Source: Archangium gephyra
GTDB lineage: Bacteria > Myxococcota > Myxococcia > Myxococcales > Myxococcaceae
Reading direction: 5' to 3'
NCBI RefSeq assembly: GCF_001027285.1
Contig: NZ_CP011509.1
Coordinates: 8,518,501-8,582,500, forward strand
Length of the DNA stretch: 64,000 nucleotides
Both the position numbers and the translations under genes were made by a program. A model generated the notes under the pieces. That model saw only the letters and a program-made list of their open reading frames with translations. It searched no databases and was not told the origin of the DNA. This document shows, piece after piece, positions 26,434 through 35,542 of the stretch. How positions within the stretch are numbered: the stretch's first letter is position 1; each line of letters opens with the position of its first letter.

Positions 26434-29385
26434 TCAGCGGCAGGCGCGGCGGTAGTAGACCTCCACCTTCGCGCCCGAAGCGGGCGCCGTGGTGAAGACG
26501 ACGCTGTTGGTGGCGCCGTCGTAGGTCCATCCACTGGTAACCGGGGAGCCATTCACGCGCACCGCGATGCTGCCGGCGTCTGGCGGCTCGCTGAGCGGGA
26601 AGCGGTCCTGGGCCGAGAACGCCTTGGTGGCCACCGAGCGGAGCAGCGGCGCGTAGTCCCCGGCGCACGCGGAGAGCACCTCGCCACCCGTGCGGGAGGC
26701 GGCCTCGGCGTAGCGCGTTCCCGCGCCACCCGAGGTGGGGCAACCGGAGGCCGTGGGCGCGATGGCGTAGATGGTCATGCGCTGCGGCTGGTTCTCGCCC
26801 TTGCGCGTGCGCAGGAAGCGCACGTAGGTGTCCACGCTGTCGGGCGAGTGGTCGTCCTCGTCGCCCATGAAGACGACCACCAGCGCCGCCTCGTCGCGCA
26901 GGAAGCCCAGGTTGCCGTCGTTCCTGGGGGACGTGCGCGGATCATCCGCGTTGTTCACCAGCGGAGGCGACAGGGCACGCCGCACGGCCTCGAAGCCCTG
27001 CTCCACCGTGGCGCACTGGCCCACGTTCACGTTCTGCTGAAGCACGGAGGCCAGGCCCGGCGTGCGGTTCGTCAGGATGCGCGGCCGGGTGCCATCCACC
27101 GGAACGAAGCGGCCCGCCTCACCGCCCTGCGCCCCACCGGAGCACGCGTTGGAGACCGGATCGATGCCCGTGGTGGTGACCGCGACGTGCAGATCCACGC
27201 CCCGGGCCAGCGCCGCGTCGGCGAAGGCGGGCATGGCCGCGACGATCCGCGGCTGCTCCTCCACCATGGACGCCGTGTTGTCCACCACGAAGAGGACGTC
27301 CACCTTGGAGCCGTCCTGCTGGATGAACGTGTCCGTCTTGTCCATCCGCTTGGAGGACTCGCCGATGAGCGGGACGAGCAGCGGCACCGGCAGGTCCGAC
27401 GAGTCCACGAAGAGCGGCGACATGTTCAGCCCGTACACCTGGGCCAGGTAGCCCACCGTCACGGTGAAGCCGTCGTTCGGGTCCAGCGTGAAGGGCGTGG
27501 CCGGCGCGTCGTGGAGCTCGAACTCCCCGTCCGTGGTGCCCGCGCCGATGAACACGTTGGACACCGTCACCGGATTGCGGCAGGCGTTGAGGTAGTTCAC
27601 CTCGCGCGGGGCCGGAGCGCAGTCCGGACGTGACACGCCGTAGTCCACGAAGCGCGGCGAGGCCACCAGACACGCGTTCTGCGAGTGCGCCACCAGCGGC
27701 ACGCTCACGACCGGGGTGGCGGGATCCGCCGGCTCGAACTGCACCGCCCCCGTGAAGTCCCCCCCCATCACGGGCGCTCGGAAGGCCACCATGTAGCTGA
27801 AGTAGTCCCCCGGCCAGATGATGACGCCGTCCAGCGCGCCGCCGGGCAGGCTGAACACCCCGCCCCCGTCCTCGCTCAGGCGGATGTTCTTCACCGCGCA
27901 GAGGTCCGTGCCCACGTTGGCCACCTTCACGCCCAGCACCGCGCCGTAGCCCGGCTCCACCGTGCCGAAGTCCACCGTCGCCGGGGTGACGGCCAGCTGG
28001 CAGGGCAGGTGCGGCTCCGCCAGGCCCGTGAAGTCCAGCTCCGTGGTGTTGCCCGAGTACACGTCCGTCGTCATCAGCAGCCGGCCCGCCGCGGCGCCCG
28101 CGCGCATGGGCTCGTAGAAGACCTTGAAGTGCACCTCTTCACCGGGCAGCAGCCGGTGCGGCAGCGTCAGCGGCGCCACGTTGAACTGCACGTCCGCGTC
28201 CGGGTGCCCGTCCGACGAGTGGAACTCGAGCCCGTAGAGGGTGAGCGGCCCCCCGTTGGCGGCACCGCAGTTCTTCACGTTGACGACCACGGGCGTCTTC
28301 GAGCCGATCGGCTGGCGCCCGAAGTCATGGGCGACCGGCGACACGCACAGCTCCGCCGCGCCACCAAAGCCGCGCAGCGCGATGTCCGTGGTGGGGTGAC
28401 GCTTGCTCACCACGTGGAAGAAGGCCATGTCCTCGGCCGGCCCCATGTGGCCCGGGCTGTAGCGCAGCTCCCACGTCCGCGTCTCTCCGCCCTCCAGCAC
28501 CAGCGGCAGCCCCGGGGCGCCATGGCTGAAGGAGGCATCCCGCCCCTCCAGCTTCAGCTCCGTGATCGTCATGGGCTCGGTGCTGAGGTTGCGCAGGCGC
28601 GCCAGCCGGAAGCTGTCCTTGTCCACGGGGATGGAGCCGAAGTCGAGCAGCGGCGGCTCGGCCACCACGGCCTGCTCCAGCGCCTCGGCCGCCACCTGCA
28701 CCGCCACGTCCGAGCAGCCCTTGCACGGCGACACCGCCAGCGCCACCTGCTTGCGGCCCACCCGTCCCGGCGAGAAGGTGATGGGCACCTCGCGCTGCTC
28801 GCCCGGCCCCAGCGTCACCGGGCCCGAGGAGAACTCGTCGCGATCCGCCCCCACCAGCTTGGGCGTCACCTCCACCGGCATGTCCGTGGGGTTGTTGACG
28901 GTGAAGGTGAGCGTCTTGGAGGAGTCGGCCTCGATGCGGCCGAAGTCCAGCCGCCGCGGCGTCACGCGCGCCCAGGCGTCCACCCCCATGCCCTGCAGCC
29001 GCACGCGGATGAGCGGCTCCTTCTTCGAGTCCGAGCGCACCACCAGCGTGGCCGGCAGCGCTCCCTCGCCCTGCGGCGTGAAGCGCACGCGCAGCGCACA
29101 GTCCCCACCCGGAACGAGCGAGTGCGGGCCCTCATGCGTGAAGTCCACCTGCCAGGCTCCGGCAGGGCCCTCCACCCAGGCCTCGTCCACGATGATGCGG
29201 GAGCGTCCCACGTTGCGCAGCACCACTTCCGCTTCGCGCCCGTCGAAGATCGCCACCCGCTGGAAGTCCAAACCCCCCGGCGTCGCCGCCAACCTGCCAT
29301 CGGCGATGGCCGGACGGTCCCGATCGGCACACCCCGTCAGTACCGACAGCACTGCGAGGACACACAGGCCCCAGCGCCTGCTCAT
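26434..29385 (-). CDS. Lipoprotein with choice-of-anchor-D repeats and a VWA domain
   Basis: A 983-residue surface or periplasmic lipoprotein. MSRRWGLCVLAVLSVLTGC is a lipoprotein signal with an LTGC lipobox. Several ASPM/SPD-2/Hydin-like Ig domains follow, each with the phrase LDFGRIEADSSKTLTFTVNN or a relative (copies near 130, 235, 340, 465 and 590). Residues about 690-900 form a von Willebrand A domain (VDVLFVVDNTASMVEEQ, a DNTAS form of the MIDAS motif). The last 80 residues are beta-rich. I prefer the ATG at 29385 over upstream ones because it directly gives the lipoprotein signal. Such proteins are typical of myxobacterial cell surfaces; the ligand is unknown. Confidence 0.83.
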   Translation of the reverse strand: MSRRWGLCVLAVLSVLTGCADRDRPAIADGRLAATPGGLDFQRVAIFDGREAEVVLRNVGRSRIIVDEAWVEGPAGAWQVDFTHEGPHSLVPGGDCALRVRFTPQGEGALPATLVVRSDSKKEPLIRVRLQGMGVDAWARVTPRRLDFGRIEADSSKTLTFTVNNPTDMPVEVTPKLVGADRDEFSSGPVTLGPGEQREVPITFSPGRVGRKQVALAVSPCKGCSDVAVQVAAEALEQAVVAEPPLLDFGSIPVDKDSFRLARLRNLSTEPMTITELKLEGRDASFSHGAPGLPLVLEGGETRTWELRYSPGHMGPAEDMAFFHVVSKRHPTTDIALRGFGGAAELCVSPVAHDFGRQPIGSKTPVVVNVKNCGAANGGPLTLYGLEFHSSDGHPDADVQFNVAPLTLPHRLLPGEEVHFKVFYEPMRAGAAAGRLLMTTDVYSGNTTELDFTGLAEPHLPCQLAVTPATVDFGTVEPGYGAVLGVKVANVGTDLCAVKNIRLSEDGGGVFSLPGGALDGVIIWPGDYFSYMVAFRAPVMGGDFTGAVQFEPADPATPVVSVPLVAHSQNACLVASPRFVDYGVSRPDCAPAPREVNYLNACRNPVTVSNVFIGAGTTDGEFELHDAPATPFTLDPNDGFTVTVGYLAQVYGLNMSPLFVDSSDLPVPLLVPLIGESSKRMDKTDTFIQQDGSKVDVLFVVDNTASMVEEQPRIVAAMPAFADAALARGVDLHVAVTTTGIDPVSNACSGGAQGGEAGRFVPVDGTRPRILTNRTPGLASVLQQNVNVGQCATVEQGFEAVRRALSPPLVNNADDPRTSPRNDGNLGFLRDEAALVVVFMGDEDDHSPDSVDTYVRFLRTRKGENQPQRMTIYAIAPTASGCPTSGGAGTRYAEAASRTGGEVLSACAGDYAPLLRSVATKAFSAQDRFPLSEPPDAGSIAVRVNGSPVTSGWTYDGATNSVVFTTAPASGAKVEVYYRRACR

Positions 29386-29600
29386 GGATCCCATTCCCCT
29401 TCCCCACCCCACCCTGCGCCCACCCACCCGGAGCCCACACGAGGAGCCCGGAGGGATCAGGGTGCGAAGCTAGGCACCCACGGTGGGGGGGCAACGTCCA
29501 CCCCAGTCCCTCCGTCCGGGACAGGCACTCCCCCACGACGCCCACATGTGCCCGTGTCCGCTTCCGGTCGGAACGCCACGACCCGCGGACGAGCGCGGAC

Positions 29601-29616
29601 CGGCACGGCCCTTGCT
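29601..29616 (+). promoter_or_regulatory. Sigma-54 promoter of the coiled-coil gene
   Basis: GGCACG-GCCC-TTGCT preceded by C matches the consensus TGGCACG-N4-TTGCW except at the first base. The invariant GG (29602-29603) and GC (29614-29615) are exactly ten bases apart. Transcription would start near 29627, 25 bases before the ATG, leaving room for the GGAGG ribosome site. An enhancer-binding protein would be needed for activation. Confidence 0.75.
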
Positions 29617-29651
29617 CTTCTGGGGGTGGAACGGCAACGGAGGGAGGCGTC

Positions 29652-29915
29652 ATGAACGAGCGGCAGATGCGCGACTGGATGAAGGAGAACCTCGGGCGGC
29701 TGAAGACCCTGCGCGATGAGATCCGCGTGGACATCCACCTGGCCGGCATGGAGGCCAGGGACAAGTGGAAGGAGCTGGAGCCCGTGGTCCGCGACGCGGA
29801 GAAGCTCGCCGAGGAGGTGACGGACGTGTCGCAGCGGGCCATGGAGGAGCTGGTGGAGAAGTTCCGCGGCTTCCGCGAGTCGGTCCGCCAGCACCGGCCG
29901 GGTGGGCAGGCGTAG
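29652..29915 (+). CDS. Small coiled-coil protein
   Basis: An 87-residue, highly charged, almost entirely helical protein (MRDWMKENLGRLKTLRDEIR, later EELVEKFRGFRESVRQH) with no signal peptide or membrane segment. The heptad-like spacing of Leu, Ile and Val suggests a coiled coil. A strong ribosome site (GGAGGGAGG) precedes the ATG, and a near-perfect sigma-54 promoter lies just upstream, so it is probably expressed under specific conditions such as starvation or development. No family is recognised. It is followed 120 bases later by phosphatidylserine synthase on the same strand, which might be co-transcribed. Confidence 0.72.
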   Translation: MNERQMRDWMKENLGRLKTLRDEIRVDIHLAGMEARDKWKELEPVVRDAEKLAEEVTDVSQRAMEELVEKFRGFRESVRQHRPGGQA

Positions 29916-30035
29916 CGAAGGGGCGGCACGCGGCGAGTGCAATTCCTGCGCAACGCCCCGCAAAGAAAGCGGCGAAGGCCGCAAGATGGGGTAAGCCTCG
30001 GGTTCCACGCCCCCCCGGGGCCGCGGAGGGAAAGC

Positions 30036-30677
30036 ATGCCGACGGAGTCGCCGCAGAAACGTGAGCCGCGCCACTTCTCGATGATTCGCACCTTCACGCC
30101 GGCGGACTTCGTCACGCTGGGCAATGCCTTCTCGGGCGCGGGCTCCATCCTGGCGCAGATGCAGTACCTGGCCACCGGCCTGCCCCACTGGCTGTGGCTG
30201 GCCTTCGGACTGCTGCCACTGGCCTTCATCCTCGACGCCCTGGACGGCCGCATCGCGCGCTGGCGCTTCCAGTCCTCGCCGCTGGGGGCGGATCTGGACT
30301 CACTCTCGGACGTCATCTCCTTCGGAATGGCACCCGCGGCCCTGGCCTTCGCCATGGGGCTGCGCGGCACGCTGGACGTGATGGTGCTGCTCTACTTCGT
30401 GGGCTGCGGCATCAGCCGCCTGGCGCGCTTCAACGTCACCGCGGCCACCCTCTCGGACGGCACGGGCAAGGTGAAGTACTTCGAGGGCACCCCCATCCCC
30501 ACCAGCCTGGCGCTGGTGATGGTGCTCGCCTTCTTCTTCTGGAAGGGGCGCACCGGGGACACGCTGCCCCTGGGCGTGTGGGACGTGGGTCCGTTCCAGT
30601 TCCACCCCATCGTGCTGATCTACTTCGCCAGCGGCAGCGCGATGATCAGCAAGACGCTGCGCATCCCCAAGTTCTGA
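30036..30677 (+). CDS. pssA: CDP-diacylglycerol-serine O-phosphatidyltransferase
   Basis: Integral membrane enzyme making phosphatidylserine, the precursor of phosphatidylethanolamine, from CDP-diacylglycerol and serine. The 213-residue protein has the full CDP-alcohol phosphotransferase motif, DALDGRIARWRF followed by GADLDSLSD (the D-x2-DG-x2-AR-x8-G-x3-D-x3-D pattern), and about six hydrophobic helices. I start at ATG 30036, with GGAGGG five bases before it, rather than the upstream in-frame ATG at 29937, whose extra codons are Arg/Pro-rich. A polar 15-residue head precedes the first helix. It belongs to the type II (Bacillus-like) membrane synthases rather than E. coli PssA. Confidence 0.9.
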   Translation: MPTESPQKREPRHFSMIRTFTPADFVTLGNAFSGAGSILAQMQYLATGLPHWLWLAFGLLPLAFILDALDGRIARWRFQSSPLGADLDSLSDVISFGMAPAALAFAMGLRGTLDVMVLLYFVGCGISRLARFNVTAATLSDGTGKVKYFEGTPIPTSLALVMVLAFFFWKGRTGDTLPLGVWDVGPFQFHPIVLIYFASGSAMISKTLRIPKF

Positions 30678-30686
30678 GGCGGCGCG

Positions 30687-31040
30687 TCAGTCCTGGTCGG
30701 GCTTGGGCATCTGGCCGAAGCCCTGGAAGATGGACTGCACGGTGTTCATCAGGGACATGCGCGACATCTCCCGGACGGCCTGCTCCTCGGGGGACATGGC
30801 GGGCGTGCCCGCGTCCTGGGTAGTGCCAGCAGCAGCCTCCTGACGGGCGGCGGAGACCGTCTGGGAGACGATGTCACGGCCGGAGACGGCGGGAGCGTTG
30901 GCCGGACGCATGGCCACGGCACCGCTGGCGCTCGCCTGCACGCGCGACAGGAAGCTCGTGCGAGGGGCCCCTCCCGCCGTGGACGTGGCCGTCGTCTGGG
31001 TGGGCACGCGGGGACCGGTGAGGCCATTGATGGTGGACAT
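30687..31040 (-). CDS. Small hypothetical protein
   Basis: A 117-residue soluble protein of unknown function starting at ATG 31040 (MSTINGLTGPRVPTQT), with GGAG five bases upstream of the start codon. The N-terminal part is Ala/Ser/Thr-rich and likely disordered. The C-terminal part (PEEQAVREMSRMSLMNTVQS, then IFQGFGQMPKP) is helical. A frame extending to 31184 would run into the toxin promoter region and is rejected. It is convergent with pssA (nine bases between stop codons) and divergent from the toxin lipoprotein. Confidence 0.6.
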   Translation of the reverse strand: MSTINGLTGPRVPTQTTATSTAGGAPRTSFLSRVQASASGAVAMRPANAPAVSGRDIVSQTVSAARQEAAAGTTQDAGTPAMSPEEQAVREMSRMSLMNTVQSIFQGFGQMPKPDQD

Positions 31041-31211
31041 GGAGTCTCCAGGGGGGACACCGCCCGTACGGGTGGCTGGTCCGAACTCCATTATCGCCCA
31101 AGCCGCTCCAGAGTTGCGTGGAGACGGGCCCCGCGGCGAACAAAGAGGGGGCCGCTGGGGCGAAAGTCCCCCCTTTCCCAGCATGAGCGACGCGGAGCAT
31201 CATCACGCGGG

Positions 31212-32708
31212 ATGATGCGCAGCCCTTGGACCTGGACGCTGGCCTTGTTCCTGCTCGCCGCCTGCGCGACGGACGGGCAACACACACGCCTCCACCACCA
31301 GAGTTCCCAGAGCGAACGCAGCCGCGTGCGGGTGCACCTGGAAACGGGTGGGGAGCGGTCCCAGATCCTCTTCGCTCCTCCCCTGAGAGTGCCTGTGGAG
31401 CTGACGCGGGCGGAGTTGGAAACAGCGATGGCGCGGCTGGCCGTGGACCTGGACGTGCCGCCCTACCCGACAAGACAGTTGGTCCTCATTCCGAGGGACA
31501 CGTCTGAGGATACGGAGGCGGAGCTGACGAGGGGCTATCTGCGCTGGTGCGAGCGCCGGGGAAGCATGGGCGATTGCCTGTGTCTGCTGGCGAAGAGCCC
31601 CTACCTGGGGCCCGAGGCGAGGCACACGCTGGCGCTCCGCATCGCCATGGGAGCTGTCTGGGAGGGGGCGGCGACTGCGGTGGAAGGCATGGTGAGCCCG
31701 GAGGCGTTGGAGGCCGCGGTGATGTCCACACTCGCGGGGGTATTGGTCGCGCTGGTACTGCCGGAACCCACCATGAAGGCCGTGGCCGTGGCGTTGGCCT
31801 GTTACATGGTGGGGTACCTCGGGCTGGACACGGTCTGGGGGTTGCTGACGGGTTGGAAGCAGCTGACGCAGGAGGCGGAACGGGCACGGACGTTCGTGGA
31901 GCTCCGCGACGCGGCGGAGCGCTTCGGACGGTTGATGGGCGAGAAGTCGGCGCGCGTGCTGGTGCTGCTGGCGACGGCGGCCATCGGCTCGACGGCGAAC
32001 CTGATGATGAAGGGCCCGGGACTCCCCGGCTTCACGCAAGCGGCCATGAGCGCCAGGACCCAGGCAGGCATCAACCTGTCGGCCTTGAACCAGGTACGGG
32101 CAGTCGCGGTGGCCTTGCCAGAGGGCAGCCTCACCCTGACGCTGGCACCGGGCGCCCTGGCCATGACGTCCCAGGGGTCGAGCGGCGGTGGACAGGCGAC
32201 TCCCCCTCCCCCTTCGAGCAGGTACCTGCTGCGGGACATCGAGCCCTGGCGCAAGCCAAGGTTCACCTCCGACGGCAAGCTCATCCCGTACAAGGACACG
32301 AGAAATCCGCCCAACCTCATCGTCAACCTCGGGAAGAACCGCGCGGGCCAGACTGTCACGAGAGGCAAGCACACCCTCGAATTCGACGCGGATGGCTTTC
32401 CCAGATTCGATACCCGGTTCGAGACCCTTCTGGACGACATCCACATCGGCAGCGGCCGGCCGGCACAGCATTTCAGGGCCGCCAACACCCGGCTCGCCCA
32501 GGCCATCAAGGCAGACCCCGCTCTGGCCAGGCAACTCGGGCTCGGCCCGGCGGATGTCGAATTGCTCCTGGTCTCGGACGCGCCACCGCAAGGCTACCTC
32601 TGGCATCACCACCAGGACGTTGGAAGGATGCAACTCATCGAACGTGCCTTCCATAAACTCTCCCTTCCTCATACGGGAGGGATGGCCATCTGGGGAGGCG
32701 GGTACTGA
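31212..32708 (+). CDS. SitA-like lipoprotein toxin with C-terminal WHH nuclease domain
   Basis: A 498-residue predicted contact-exchanged toxin. A lipoprotein signal with an LLAAC lipobox (Cys18) should place it at the outer membrane. Residues about 60-165 are soluble. Residues about 169-212 are strongly hydrophobic ([16 protein letters not shown] and [20 protein letters not shown]), and a second stretch lies near 248-262; these could help membrane passage. A flexible Gly/Ser/Pro segment then leads to a C-terminal nuclease domain with [10 protein letters not shown] (about 392) and W464-HHH with [14 protein letters not shown] and LPHTGG. This is the WHH branch of the HNH/Endonuclease VII toxin superfamily. 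The immunity gene begins two bases after the stop. The layout (lipoprotein, transmembrane middle, variable nuclease end, adjacent immunity gene) matches the SitA toxins spread by TraA/TraB outer-membrane exchange in myxobacteria. Delivery is inferred, not shown. Confidence 0.82.
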   Translation: MMRSPWTWTLALFLLAACATDGQHTRLHHQSSQSERSRVRVHLETGGERSQILFAPPLRVPVELTRAELETAMARLAVDLDVPPYPTRQLVLIPRDTSEDTEAELTRGYLRWCERRGSMGDCLCLLAKSPYLGPEARHTLALRIAMGAVWEGAATAVEGMVSPEALEAAVMSTLAGVLVALVLPEPTMKAVAVALACYMVGYLGLDTVWGLLTGWKQLTQEAERARTFVELRDAAERFGRLMGEKSARVLVLLATAAIGSTANLMMKGPGLPGFTQAAMSARTQAGINLSALNQVRAVAVALPEGSLTLTLAPGALAMTSQGSSGGGQATPPPPSSRYLLRDIEPWRKPRFTSDGKLIPYKDTRNPPNLIVNLGKNRAGQTVTRGKHTLEFDADGFPRFDTRFETLLDDIHIGSGRPAQHFRAANTRLAQAIKADPALARQLGLGPADVELLLVSDAPPQGYLWHHHQDVGRMQLIERAFHKLSLPHTGGMAIWGGGY

Positions 32709-32710
32709 CG

Positions 32711-33163
32711 ATGCCCATTCAATGGAGGAAGTACCTCTGGGATGAACCCCGCCTGGCAACTCCCCAGGAGTTCGAGCAACTCGAACACCAGTGGGGCGTC
32801 ACGCTTCCAGAGGACTACAAGCGTGTGGCCGCCGCGCATCAGGGCATGACGCCCGAGCCGGGAGTCTTCGACGTTGGCCGGGGAACCAACGTCATCAGCG
32901 TCTTGCTGACGGTCAGCGGAGATGCCGGACAGGATGACTACTCCGCCAAGGGCGCGTTCGAAGTCCTGAAGCCGCATGTCCCCGAAGGCATCTACCCGTT
33001 CGCCGAGACTCCGGGTGGAGAGTTCGTCTGTTTCGATTACAGGGAGTCCCAGCGCCGTCCCAGGATCGTCCTCGTCACCGTGGAGATGGACATCCACCCC
33101 ATCGCCAACAGCTTCTCGGACTTCCTGACCGCGTTGCAGCAGCCGCCGCTCCCCTCTCCCTGA
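32711..33163 (+). CDS. SMI1/KNR4 (SUKH) family immunity protein
   Basis: A 150-residue cytoplasmic protein with the SUKH fold signature: [20 protein letters not shown] followed by YK, an early acidic helix and the LPEDYK turn, then the later [20 protein letters not shown] and a C-terminal SFSDFLTAL helix. SUKH proteins are standard immunity partners of HNH/Endo VII toxins and would bind the nuclease domain to block it. The ATG lies two bases after the toxin stop codon (TGA-CG-ATG), so the pair is translationally coupled. No signal peptide is present, as expected for protection in the cytoplasm. Confidence 0.85.
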   Translation: MPIQWRKYLWDEPRLATPQEFEQLEHQWGVTLPEDYKRVAAAHQGMTPEPGVFDVGRGTNVISVLLTVSGDAGQDDYSAKGAFEVLKPHVPEGIYPFAETPGGEFVCFDYRESQRRPRIVLVTVEMDIHPIANSFSDFLTALQQPPLPSP

Positions 33164-33191
33164 GCGGAAGTGGACCGCGTATGTTCCCCCC

Positions 33192-34004
33192 ATGGAACAC
33201 CCCAGGAAGGTAGCGACCGCGCTCACGATCGCGGGCTCGGACAGTGGTGGAGGCGCGGGCATCCAGGCGGACCTGCGCACCTTTTCGTTCCACCGCGTCC
33301 ATGGCACCAGCGCCCTCACCGCGCTGACCGCCCAGAACACCCTCGGCGTCACCCGGGTGGACGTCATGCCCCCCGAGTCCGTCGCGGCCCAGATCGACGC
33401 CGTGGCCTCGGACATCGGCATCGACGCCGCCAAGACGGGCATGCTCGTCAACAGCGCCATCATCGCCACCGTCGCCGAGCGGCTCCGGACGCTCCGCATC
33501 ACCCGGCTCGTCGTGGACCCCGTCATGGCGTCGCGCGCGGGCTCCCGCCTCATCGACGACGAGGCCGTGGCCGCCCTGCGCGAGCTGCTCATCCCCCTGG
33601 CCACCCTCGTCACCCCCAACCGGCACGAGGCCCAGCTGCTCGCGGGCCTGGAGCTCCACACCCTGGACGACATGCGCGAGGCCGCGCGCCGCATCCACCG
33701 GCTCGGGCCCCAGGCGGTGCTCGTCAAGGGCGGTGCCATGCCGGGCTCCCTGTGCGGCACCGACGTCTGGTTCGACGGCGAGCACCTGGAGACCCTCCAC
33801 CTCGCCTCCGTGGAGACGCGCAACACCCACGGCACCGGGTGCACGCTGTCCGCGGCCATCGCCGCCAACCTGGCCCTGGGGCTCGGGCTGCTCGAGGCCA
33901 CCCGGCAGGCCAAGCAGTACGTCACCCGGGCCCTCCAGCACCCCCTCGCGCTCGGCCGGGGCAATGGCCCCATCGGTCATTTCTTCCCGTTGCTGGATTC
34001 CTGA
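33192..34004 (+). CDS. thiD: Hydroxymethylpyrimidine/phosphomethylpyrimidine kinase
   Basis: Phosphorylates HMP and HMP-phosphate in thiamine synthesis. The 270-residue ribokinase-fold enzyme shows the substrate loop [17 protein letters not shown] near the N-terminus, [10 protein letters not shown] in the middle, and the anion-hole motif [19 protein letters not shown]. Length and order are standard; no ThiE fusion is present. It starts 28 bases after the immunity gene but is unrelated to it. No thiamine riboswitch was recognised in the short gap. Confidence 0.95.
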   Translation: MEHPRKVATALTIAGSDSGGGAGIQADLRTFSFHRVHGTSALTALTAQNTLGVTRVDVMPPESVAAQIDAVASDIGIDAAKTGMLVNSAIIATVAERLRTLRITRLVVDPVMASRAGSRLIDDEAVAALRELLIPLATLVTPNRHEAQLLAGLELHTLDDMREAARRIHRLGPQAVLVKGGAMPGSLCGTDVWFDGEHLETLHLASVETRNTHGTGCTLSAAIAANLALGLGLLEATRQAKQYVTRALQHPLALGRGNGPIGHFFPLLDS

Positions 34005-34037
34005 GAATCCGGCGGTGCTTCGGGCTATGTGAGGCCC

Positions 34038-35444
34038 ATGAGCACGCAAGAAGGTCCTGCCCCGAGCCTCTGGGCCTCCCTCAAGGAAGCCGTCCGGGGC
34101 ACCGAGCAGGACTTCACCGAGGCCCCCGTGGGACGGGCCATCCTCCTGCTGGCCGTCCCCATGGTCCTCGAGATGTTGATGGAGTCCGTCTTCGCCATCG
34201 TGGACGTCTTCTTCGTGTCCCGCCTGGGCGCCGAGGCCATCGCCACCGTCGGGCTCACCGAGTCCATCCTCGCGCTGCTCTACGCGCTGGCCATGGGGTT
34301 GAGCATCGGCGCCACGGCGATGATCGCCCGTCGCACCGGTGAGAAGGATCCGGACGCGGCGGCGCGCGTGGCCGTGCAGACCATCGGCCTGGGCGTCCTC
34401 GTCTCCCTGCCCATCGCCGTGGCCGGCGTGGTGTTCGCCCAGCCCCTGCTCTCGCTGCTGGGCGGCTCGTCCTGGGTCGTGGAACACGGGTACCGCTACA
34501 CGCAGATCCTCCTGGGCGGCAACGTCATCATCCTGCTGCTCTTCCTCATCAACGCCATCTTCCGCGGCGTGGGGGACGCCGCCGTGTCCATGCGCGTGCT
34601 GGGGCTCGCCAACGCGCTCAACATCCTCCTGTGCCCGTGCCTCGTGCTCGGCCTCGGGCCCTTCCCGGAGCTGGGGGTGGTGGGCGCGGCCACCGCCACC
34701 ACGCTCGGACGCGGGGCGGGCGTCTGCTACCAGTTCTACCGCCTCTTCCGAGGCACCTCCCGCGTGGCCATCCGCCGCCAGCACCTGCGCTTCGAGCCGG
34801 CCACCATGCTCGCCATGCTGCGGCTGTCGGGCAGCGCCACCTTCCAGACGCTGCTGGGCACCGCGAGCTGGACACTGCTGGTGCGCATCGTGGCGTCGGC
34901 CGGCAGCGCCGCGGTGGCCGGCTACACCATCGGCATGCGCATCATCCTGTTCGCCCTCCTGCCCTCGTGGGGGATGAGCAACGCCGCGGCCACGCTGGTG
35001 GGGCAGAACCTGGGCGCCCGCAGGCCCGAGCGCGCCGAGCAGGCCGTCTGGCGCGCGGGCTTCTACAACATGGTGTTCCTCGGCTCGGTGGGGCTCGGCT
35101 TCATCCTCTTCGCCGAGCCGCTGATCGCCACCTTCACCCAGGAGCCCCCGGTGGCCGCCGTCGCCGTGCGCTGCCTGCGCGTCGTGAGCACCGGCTTCCT
35201 CTTCTACGCCTACGGCATGGTGCTCACCCAGGCGCTCAACGGGGCGGGAGACACCCGCACCCCCACGATCCTCAATCTCGTGTGCTTCTGGGGCATCGAG
35301 CTCCCCCTCGCCTGGCTGCTGAACGGGCCCCTCGGGTTGGGTCCCACCGGCGCCTTCGCCGCCATCGCCGTCGCCTTCTCCGTCTTCGCCCTGCTGAGCG
35401 CCTGGGTGTTCCGCCTCGGACGTTGGAAACTCCACCGGGTGTAG
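34038..35444 (+). CDS. MATE-family multidrug/cation exporter
   Basis: A 468-residue inner-membrane antiporter with about twelve hydrophobic helices in two halves, typical of MATE (NorM/DinF) proteins. The first half opens with VGRAILLLAVPMVLEMLMES and includes FFVSRLGAEAIATVGL; the second includes ATLVGQNLGARRPERAEQ, the repeated MATE motif. It would export drugs or metabolites using a sodium or proton gradient. I start at ATG 34038, with GAGG upstream, rather than the GTG nine bases before it. Substrate cannot be predicted. Confidence 0.92.
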   Translation: MSTQEGPAPSLWASLKEAVRGTEQDFTEAPVGRAILLLAVPMVLEMLMESVFAIVDVFFVSRLGAEAIATVGLTESILALLYALAMGLSIGATAMIARRTGEKDPDAAARVAVQTIGLGVLVSLPIAVAGVVFAQPLLSLLGGSSWVVEHGYRYTQILLGGNVIILLLFLINAIFRGVGDAAVSMRVLGLANALNILLCPCLVLGLGPFPELGVVGAATATTLGRGAGVCYQFYRLFRGTSRVAIRRQHLRFEPATMLAMLRLSGSATFQTLLGTASWTLLVRIVASAGSAAVAGYTIGMRIILFALLPSWGMSNAAATLVGQNLGARRPERAEQAVWRAGFYNMVFLGSVGLGFILFAEPLIATFTQEPPVAAVAVRCLRVVSTGFLFYAYGMVLTQALNGAGDTRTPTILNLVCFWGIELPLAWLLNGPLGLGPTGAFAAIAVAFSVFALLSAWVFRLGRWKLHRV

Positions 35445-35542
35445 GCCCCCTAGCACTCCGAGCATGCGAGCTTGGACATCAAACCGGGTGGACCGATGAT
35501 GGCGCCGGACCGCTCCCCCAGGCGGGTTAGCATGGTGAAACG

